10,395 bases of DNA from Chloroflexota bacterium (GTDB taxonomy: Bacteria; Chloroflexota; UBA6077; CF-72), in contig JAFAPL010000172.1 of the NCBI GenBank assembly GCA_019247135.1, positions 1-10,395 of the forward strand. Reading direction: 5' to 3'. This document shows positions 5,739-10,395 of this stretch, piece by piece; position 1 is the first letter of the stretch, and each line of letters begins with the position of its first letter. Under the pieces are notes generated by a model. The model ran no database searches. It was given only the letters and a program-made list of their open reading frames with translations, and had not been told where the DNA came from. The translations under genes were made by a program, and so were the position numbers.

Positions 5739-6323
5739 GTGCTCGGTGCGGTGCTTGCGCCCGGCTACGCCGGCTCGGCTGAACAGCCGATCCTGCGAGC
5801 GGTTGCGGCGCGCCTGCAGGAACGCGGGATTGTCGCGGCGCGAATTTCGTTCTCGCGGTCGCGGCCGACTGGCGACTATGCGTCGGAACTCGAGGATGTA
5901 CGGCGTGCGAGAGATGCGCTGCTCGGCAGAGGCTGCGACCGGGTTGCGCTGGTGGGCCGGTCGTTCGGTGGGCGCATGTGCACGCTGCTAGCAGCCGAAG
6001 AGACGCCCGCGGCACTCGTGTTGCTGGGGCATCCGATCTCGCCGCCGAATCGGCCGCGGCCACGCGATGAAGCCGCGCTCGGCGCGGTGCGGTGTCCAAC
6101 GCTGATCGTGCAGGGGAGCCGGGACACGCTTGGGCCGCTGGAGGTGCTGCGACGTATCGCTGCGTCCAATGGGTGCATTGAGGTGTACGTGCTCGACGGG
6201 GTGGGGCACCAGTTCGGGCGGCGGCAGACTGAGGCGGTCGGGGTGGCGGCGGAGTGGCTCGCGCAAGCTATCTCTCCGAGGGTTCAAGGGGCAGAGCCCC
6301 TTGGGATTCCCCATCAGGACTGA
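5739..6323 (+). CDS. Alpha/beta hydrolase, KANL3/Tex30-like
   Basis: Small alpha/beta-hydrolase (194 residues) with a full catalytic triad in order: nucleophile S75 in the GRSFGGR elbow (73-79), acid D129 in VQGSRDTLGP, and H157 in DGVGHQFG. The N-terminus APGYAGSAEQP corresponds to the oxyanion-side loop (HGAGAGxxxP in relatives), and the size and sequence suit the KANL3/Tex30 or dienelactone-hydrolase-like group, whose substrates are mostly unknown. The GTG start lies two bases after the LigD stop, with no Shine-Dalgarno, so it is probably translated by coupling from ligD. The N-terminus is short: the first strand (LGAVLAP) starts at once, and relatives often have 10-20 more residues. The last 14 residues, from about 181, lie beyond the domain and are encoded largely by a hairpin repeat. 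No established role in DNA repair is known for this family. Confidence 0.85.
   Translation: MLGAVLAPGYAGSAEQPILRAVAARLQERGIVAARISFSRSRPTGDYASELEDVRRARDALLGRGCDRVALVGRSFGGRMCTLLAAEETPAALVLLGHPISPPNRPRPRDEAALGAVRCPTLIVQGSRDTLGPLEVLRRIAASNGCIEVYVLDGVGHQFGRRQTEAVGVAAEWLAQAISPRVQGAEPLGIPHQD
6285..6303. repeat. Perfect inverted repeat, REP-like hairpin at the end of the hydrolase gene
   Basis: CAAGGGGC at 6285-6292 and GCCCCTTG at 6296-6303 form a perfect eight-base stem with loop AGA. It lies inside the last codons of the hydrolase gene (residues 183-189) and 30 bases beyond the stop codon of the convergent PAC2 gene. No T-run follows on either strand, so it is not a classic intrinsic terminator, although a strong stem between convergent genes can still end or stabilise transcripts. 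Similar short G-run/C-run hairpins are scattered as repetitive extragenic palindromes in many GC-rich genomes; only one copy is seen here, so repeat status is inference. Confidence 0.5.
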
Positions 6324-6332
6324 GCGCCGGCG

Positions 6333-7301
6333 TTAGACGGCGGGGCCGCGGGGGGGCGCGCCGTCGTCGCCGCGCGCTTGCTTCAGGTACTTCTCGACGG
6401 CCTCGACCAGCGACTTGCCGCTTGGCAGGCCTGGTGGTGCGTCGGGCGGCGGACGGTCGGGATCGGGCGCCCGGGGCCAGCGCGCGTGGCTCTGCTGGTC
6501 GAAGACGTCGTCGTCCTCATCCTCTTCTTCTGCTTCGAGCATCTCCTTCAACTGCTCCGCCAGCTCTGGATGCTCCTCGAGCGCCGCTTCGACGTCGTGC
6601 AAGAAGCTGTTGGCGACCTCGCGCAGACGCTCCATCTCGAGCGGTAGCTGCGTCACCTTGCTGGCCGTCTCGAGCAACGCCAGCGCGGCGACCGGATTGC
6701 CCGCCTGCAGGTAGGGCGGTGTGGCGACCCAGAGGCTTGCCGCGCTCAGGCCGCTCGCGGCGGCGGCGTGCAGCAACGCGGTGACGAACGCCGTCGGACC
6801 TTCGTAGTCTGTGTCCTGCAGCGACAGCTCGGCCAGACGTTCGCCCAGCGCGTTGTCCAGGGTGCGGCGAACGACAGGCGCATTCTTGTGAGTCACGGGG
6901 CCGATATACGCTCCGAGCGTCAACATGGATTGGACGCCCGCCGCGCGCGCATAGCTCATGATCGCCGGCGCTAGCTCAGGCCAGCGGAAGTGCGGCTCAG
7001 GCCCGAGCAAGATCAGCAGGTCGCGTTCGGCAGCTGGCAGGGCCACCGGATAGAAGGCCACCTTCGGGTATTCAAGCGACCAGTGGCGCCCGTCGGGCGA
7101 GCGGGTGGACATCGGCCGCGCAACCGTGAAGTCGTAGCAAGCAGACGGGTCGAGCATGGCTGTTGCAGGCGGAGCGACGTCGCCCAGGAGGTGCCGCAGA
7201 GCAATACTCGCGGCGCTGCCGGCGTCACCCCAACCACCGAAGCCGGCGAGAAGCACGGGTCGGCGAAGCCCGGTCGGCGGCTCGCCGAGAACCAGCTGCA
7301 T
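6333..7301 (-). CDS. PAC2 family protein (proteasome assembly chaperone 2-like)
   Basis: The PAC2 fold is named after a eukaryotic 20S proteasome assembly chaperone; bacterial members, common in actinobacteria and also found elsewhere, have no settled function. The 322-residue product starts with RRPVLLAGFGGWGDAG (ending at 28), the family's N-terminal strand-loop, and has GAYIGPVTHKNAPVV in the middle and TAFVTALLHAAAASGL further on. The domain ends near 230. It is followed by a charged helical region, an acidic run EAEEEDEDDD (256-265), a proline-rich linker (about 275-293) and a short C-terminal helix SLVEAVEKYLKQ. I chose ATG 7301 over the adjacent in-frame TTG 7304. TAGACT lies 7-12 bases before the ATG. 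The gene is 59 bases downstream of DUF885 and may belong to that operon or have its own promoter. It converges with the hydrolase gene across 9 bases. Confidence 0.88.
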   Translation of the reverse strand: MQLVLGEPPTGLRRPVLLAGFGGWGDAGSAASIALRHLLGDVAPPATAMLDPSACYDFTVARPMSTRSPDGRHWSLEYPKVAFYPVALPAAERDLLILLGPEPHFRWPELAPAIMSYARAAGVQSMLTLGAYIGPVTHKNAPVVRRTLDNALGERLAELSLQDTDYEGPTAFVTALLHAAAASGLSAASLWVATPPYLQAGNPVAALALLETASKVTQLPLEMERLREVANSFLHDVEAALEEHPELAEQLKEMLEAEEEDEDDDVFDQQSHARWPRAPDPDRPPPDAPPGLPSGKSLVEAVEKYLKQARGDDGAPPRGPAV

Positions 7302-7307
7302 CAACAG

Positions 7308-7313
7308 AGTCTA
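7308..7313 (-). promoter_or_regulatory. Candidate -10 element of the PAC2 gene
   Basis: Read on the minus strand this is TAGACT, four of six matches to TATAAT, at -12 to -7 from the PAC2 ATG. This is the position expected for a leaderless transcript and mirrors the two elements at 945-954. No -35 element is evident upstream, and readthrough from the DUF885 gene is the alternative source of transcript. Confidence 0.3.
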
Positions 7314-7360
7314 CCCCGTGCTCGCGCGCGCCTGCTGTGTTCCGCTTGTACGCCGCGAGA

Positions 7361-9013
7361 TCAGATTTGCCCAAAAAGCCCGGGCAGGGACGAGAGGGGC
7401 ACAGCGCCGTGAGCTAGCAGCGCGTCGTGAAATCGGCGCAGATCGAACGCATTGCCGAGCTGGGATTCCTGGTCGCTACGCACGGCTTCGATCGCACGCT
7501 GGCCGGCCTTGTAGGCCAGTGCCTGGCCTGGCCACACGATGTAGCGGTCGACCTCATTCGTGGTCTCCCGCTGCGTCAGCCCGACGTTGTCGAAGAAGAA
7601 GTCCAGAGCCTGCTGACGCGACCAGCGCATCGCGTGCAGGCCCGTGTCCACGACCAGCCGACAGGCGCGCCAGGCCTGGTAACCGAGCATCCCGAAGCGC
7701 GCCCGATCGTCCGGGTACAGTCCCAGCTCGTCCGCGAGGCGCTCGGTATACAGGGCCCAGCCCTCGACGTACGCGTTTGCCAACCAGCCCGCGCTGAGCC
7801 GACGGAAGGCCGGCAGGTCAGCCGTCTCCTGAGCCAGGGCGATCTGCAGGTGGTGCCCGGGGACGCCCTCGTGGAACGCGAGCGCGGGGAGCGTATGCCG
7901 CGGGCGGGAGGACGGCTCAAACGTGTTCACGTAAAAGACGCCTGGCCGCGACCCATCAGCCGACGGCGGAAAGTAATAAGCCGCCGGCATGTCGCGCTCG
8001 CGGTATTCCTCGACAGGCCTGACGATGCACTCGCGCCTGGGCAACTGCGAGACCACCCGCGGCAGAGCGGCATTGGCTTCGGCGAGCAAGCGTTCTGCAG
8101 TTTGAAGAACCTCGTCGCGCGAAATCGGCAGATTCGCCGGATCGTGCGTCAGCCGCTCGGTGAACGCTCGGATGGAGGAGCTCGAATCGCCGAGTCGCGC
8201 CATGATCGCACGCATCTCCGTATGGATCCGGTCGAGCTCTTCGCGGCCGATCTCGTGGAGTTGCTCGGGGGTCAGGTCGGTGGTCGTGTGCTGACGAGCG
8301 AGCAGCGTGTAGATCTCGGGACCGTCTGTCACTGACCAGACGCCGGGCTCCGAGCGCGGCGTGTACGTCCGCAAAAAATCACGCATTCGCTCGTAGGCCG
8401 GGTACACCGTCTCGGCAAGAGCGCCCAGCACCTCATCGGCGAGCTCAGCAGAGGCCTCGCGGGTTGGAGCAGCCAGCGGTGATTGATCTGTCGGAGTGGC
8501 CAGCAGCGCGTCGAGCTGCGCGAGCACACGTTCCGCCGAGATCGCCGGCGCCGTGCGGCCATCGCGCATGCCGTCGCGCAGGCAGTCCAGGTACTGGTCC
8601 ATGAACATGCCGAAGGCTCGATAGCGCGCGACGAGCTGTTCGATGTGCTCTGGCGTGTCGGTGGGGTGCCAGTTGAGCAGCTCGGGCAGCCAGACCTGCG
8701 GACCGTCCATCTGGTCGACCGCCATCTCGTCGAGACGAAGCCTCAAGCTGCCGAGGCCCGCCTGGATCGAGAGGCGCAGCATCTCCGCGGTGAGGCGGTC
8801 CTGCTGGTCGGCTGGCCTTTCCAGCGCATCCAACCGTTCGAGCAGCGCCCGCAGCTCAGCTTCTTCATCCGCTCGCGCGACCGGTCCGATATCAGGCAGT
8901 TTGTCGTTGTAGCGGTAGTCGCCGTGGAACGTAGCCAGCGTTGGATTACGGCGGAGGAGGCCCTCCCAGTGGTCGTTCGCGAGTTGGGCCAGTTCGCTTC
9001 GCGAGTCGGCCAC
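7361..9013 (-). CDS. DUF885 family protein, putative zinc metallopeptidase
   Basis: DUF885 proteins resemble M32/M3-type gluzincin peptidases; their substrates are mostly unknown. The 550-residue protein covers the full domain. The N-terminus ANDHWEGLLRRNPTLATFHGDYRYNDKLPD is typical of family starts. The metal motif is FHEGVPGHHLQ with H381, E382, H387 and H388 (an HExxxGHH variant of HExxH), and YVEGWALYTE supplies the likely third zinc ligand E417. GYQAWRACRLVVDTGLH (444-460) and YIVWPGQALAYKAGQ (491-505) are conserved C-terminal blocks. There is no signal peptide or lipobox, unlike many relatives, so it is probably cytoplasmic. The start is GTG 9013, directly after the TAA of the upstream dehydrogenase and in the same frame, with no Shine-Dalgarno; translation by reinitiation is likely. 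The peptidase activity itself is an inference from the motif. Confidence 0.9.
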   Translation of the reverse strand: MADSRSELAQLANDHWEGLLRRNPTLATFHGDYRYNDKLPDIGPVARADEEAELRALLERLDALERPADQQDRLTAEMLRLSIQAGLGSLRLRLDEMAVDQMDGPQVWLPELLNWHPTDTPEHIEQLVARYRAFGMFMDQYLDCLRDGMRDGRTAPAISAERVLAQLDALLATPTDQSPLAAPTREASAELADEVLGALAETVYPAYERMRDFLRTYTPRSEPGVWSVTDGPEIYTLLARQHTTTDLTPEQLHEIGREELDRIHTEMRAIMARLGDSSSSIRAFTERLTHDPANLPISRDEVLQTAERLLAEANAALPRVVSQLPRRECIVRPVEEYRERDMPAAYYFPPSADGSRPGVFYVNTFEPSSRPRHTLPALAFHEGVPGHHLQIALAQETADLPAFRRLSAGWLANAYVEGWALYTERLADELGLYPDDRARFGMLGYQAWRACRLVVDTGLHAMRWSRQQALDFFFDNVGLTQRETTNEVDRYIVWPGQALAYKAGQRAIEAVRSDQESQLGNAFDLRRFHDALLAHGAVPLSSLPGLFGQI

Positions 9014-10395
9014 TTATTCGGCGGCGCGCTGTTGCGTCTCCGTCGGTTGGCCCACCCACATCGTCTGGATGTTGACGAACTCGCGGATACCGAAGACGCC
9101 CAACTCGCGACCGTAACCGCTGCGTTTGACGCCACCGAATGGCAGGCGCGGATCCGACGCCACCATGCCATTGATGAAGACGTTGCCGGCTTCGATGCGG
9201 CGAGCGAGCTGTTTGCCGCGTTCCGTGTCCCGCGTGAACATCGCCGCCCCGAGACCGTACTCGGTATCGTTCGCCAGGCTCACCGCGTGCTCGGCGTCAC
9301 GTGCGCGGATGACGGCGGCCACCGGCCCGAACACCTCTTCGCGGAAGGCGGGCATCTGGTCGTTGACCCCGTCGAGCACCGTCGGCGCGTAGTAATAGCC
9401 TTTGCCGTCCAACGGGTTGCCGCCGACGACCGCGTGCGCGCCTCGCGAGAGGGACTGCTCCACCTGTTGAACGACGGTCTGGCGCAGGTCGCCTCGTGCC
9501 AGCGGACCGACATTCGTCTCGCGCTCGAGCGGGTTGCCGACGTGGAGTGCCTTCACGGCTTTGGCGAACAGGTCTGTGAACTGGTCCGCAACGCGCTCCT
9601 CGACGATGAACCGCTTGGCCGCGATGCAGCTCTGGCCGTTGTTCTGGTTGCGCGCGCGGACGGCGGTCTTGGCGGCCGCCTCCAGGTCGGCATCGGCCAG
9701 GACGATGAACGGGTCCGAGCCGCCCAGCTCGAGGACCTGCTTCTTCAGGTGCTTGCCGGCCGTGCTGGCGACGTGTTCGCCGACTTCGGAGGAACCGGTG
9801 AGCGTCACGGCCGCGATGCGCGGATCCGCGATGATCCTGTCGACCTTCACGCCCGGAACCAGCAGGGTGCGGAAAAGACCTTTCGGCAGGCCGGGCGTCG
9901 AAAGAATCTCCTCGAGCGCCGTAGCGCAGGCTGGCACGTTGGACGCGTGCTTGAGCACAGCGCCATTGCCGGCCATCAGCGCCGGAGCCGCGAACCGGAT
10001 CACCTGCCAGAACGGGAAGTTCCACGGCATGATCGCCAGCACGAGCCCAAGTGGCTCGAAAGCGACGAAGCTCTCGGCGGCGTTGGTCTCGACGTGCTCG
10101 TCTCCCAGAAAACGCACCGCGTGCTCGGCGTAGTAATCGCAATTCCAGGCGCACTTCTCGATTTCCGCTTCGGCTTCGACGATCGGCTTGCCCATCTCGC
10201 GTGTTGCGAGATCGGCGAAATGGCTCTTCTGAGCGCGCAAGACACGTGCGACAGCCTGCATCGCCGCGGCGCGCTCGCCCAACGACGTTTCGCGCCAGCG
10301 ACGCTGGGCCTCATGCGCCTGCTGGAGCGCTTCGTCTACCTGGGTATCGGTAAATTCTTCAAACGTCCCGAACACCTCTTCAGTGGCGGGGTTGA
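9014..10395 (-). CDS. gabD: Succinate-semialdehyde dehydrogenase, GabD1-like aldehyde dehydrogenase (5' end outside window)
   Basis: NAD(P)-dependent aldehyde dehydrogenase that most resembles enzymes oxidising succinate semialdehyde to succinate in GABA or 4-hydroxybutyrate breakdown. The visible 459 residues lack only a few at the N-terminus: NPATEEVFGTFEEF is in frame up to base 10393, so the GTG at 10375 is not the start. Seen in order are MPWNFPFWQV, the cofactor-loop TLTGSSEVGEHVAS, LELGGSDPFIVL with catalytic Glu (codon 9728-9730), and NNGQSCIAAKRF with catalytic Cys (codon 9626-9628), 34 residues apart as usual. EEVFGPV and the C-terminal RLPFGGVKRSGYGRELG follow. The LGGSDPFIVLADADLE and VASDPRLPFGGVKRSGYGRELG blocks point to the roughly 455-residue GabD1/SSADH group, but aldehyde specificity cannot be fixed by sequence alone. 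It ends with TAA directly abutting the DUF885 GTG. Confidence 0.92.
   Translation of the reverse strand, partial: NPATEEVFGTFEEFTDTQVDEALQQAHEAQRRWRETSLGERAAAMQAVARVLRAQKSHFADLATREMGKPIVEAEAEIEKCAWNCDYYAEHAVRFLGDEHVETNAAESFVAFEPLGLVLAIMPWNFPFWQVIRFAAPALMAGNGAVLKHASNVPACATALEEILSTPGLPKGLFRTLLVPGVKVDRIIADPRIAAVTLTGSSEVGEHVASTAGKHLKKQVLELGGSDPFIVLADADLEAAAKTAVRARNQNNGQSCIAAKRFIVEERVADQFTDLFAKAVKALHVGNPLERETNVGPLARGDLRQTVVQQVEQSLSRGAHAVVGGNPLDGKGYYYAPTVLDGVNDQMPAFREEVFGPVAAVIRARDAEHAVSLANDTEYGLGAAMFTRDTERGKQLARRIEAGNVFINGMVASDPRLPFGGVKRSGYGRELGVFGIREFVNIQTMWVGQPTETQQRAAE

Noticed and set aside
6500..6560. Simple-repeat-like tract (cgtcgtcgtcctcatcctcttcttctgc region)
   Set aside because: It is the coding strand complement of the acidic Glu/Asp run in the PAC2 protein, not an independent repeat.
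10373..10375. GTG as start of the succinate-semialdehyde dehydrogenase gene
   Set aside because: The in-frame upstream codons encode NPATEE, the conserved N-terminal motif of the family, so the true start lies beyond the window.

Overview
This is a GC-rich, densely coded bacterial chromosomal window with ten protein genes and almost no spacer. I infer a soil or sediment lineage outside the Proteobacteria, most likely Chloroflexota and less likely an actinobacterium-like group. The reasons are a chromosomal-type ParB, a PAC2-family protein, a PE-LIG-POL LigD with an enlarged polymerase domain, and gene starts that almost never carry a Shine-Dalgarno sequence but sometimes have a -10-like hexamer right against the start codon, as in leaderless mRNAs. 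This placement is inference; no rRNA or marker gene is present.

Layout, left to right. (1) 1-460 (+): C-terminal part of ParB, the chromosome-partitioning CTPase/DNA-binding protein; its 5' part lies outside the window. (2) 470-937 (-): stand-alone RfaE2/HldE-C-like nucleotidyltransferase. It is divergent from (3) 962-1741 (+): a family-2 glycosyltransferase of the dolichyl-phosphate-mannose-synthase type. (4) 1745-2068 (+): a small two-helix membrane protein that follows three bases later and in the same frame. Items 2-4 look like a small surface-glycan or glycolipid module. (5) 2105-6323 (+): a non-homologous end-joining unit of Ku, a 901-residue LigD with domain order phosphoesterase-ligase-polymerase, and an alpha/beta hydrolase whose start codon lies two bases after the LigD stop. 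Two consecutive RNA hairpins fill much of the Ku-LigD gap. (6) 10395-6333 (-): a convergent unit read right to left of succinate-semialdehyde dehydrogenase (5' end outside the window), a DUF885 metallopeptidase-like protein starting directly after the dehydrogenase stop codon, and a PAC2-family protein.

How the genes work together. Ku binds double-strand DNA ends and recruits LigD, which trims 3' ends, fills in nucleotides and seals. The linked hydrolase has no known part in that pathway. The nucleotidyltransferase would activate a sugar phosphate, and the glycosyltransferase would load a sugar on a lipid carrier at the membrane. The dehydrogenase, DUF885 and PAC2 genes are probably co-transcribed but have no obvious shared pathway.

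I do not see CRISPR arrays, tRNA or rRNA genes, transposases, phage genes or plasmid functions. No stretch over 300 bases lacks a gene. I find no clear-cut new system. The points most worth a second look are the NHEJ operon with its extra hydrolase and structured intergenic region, the unusual LigD domain details, and the overlapping divergent -10 elements at 945-954.
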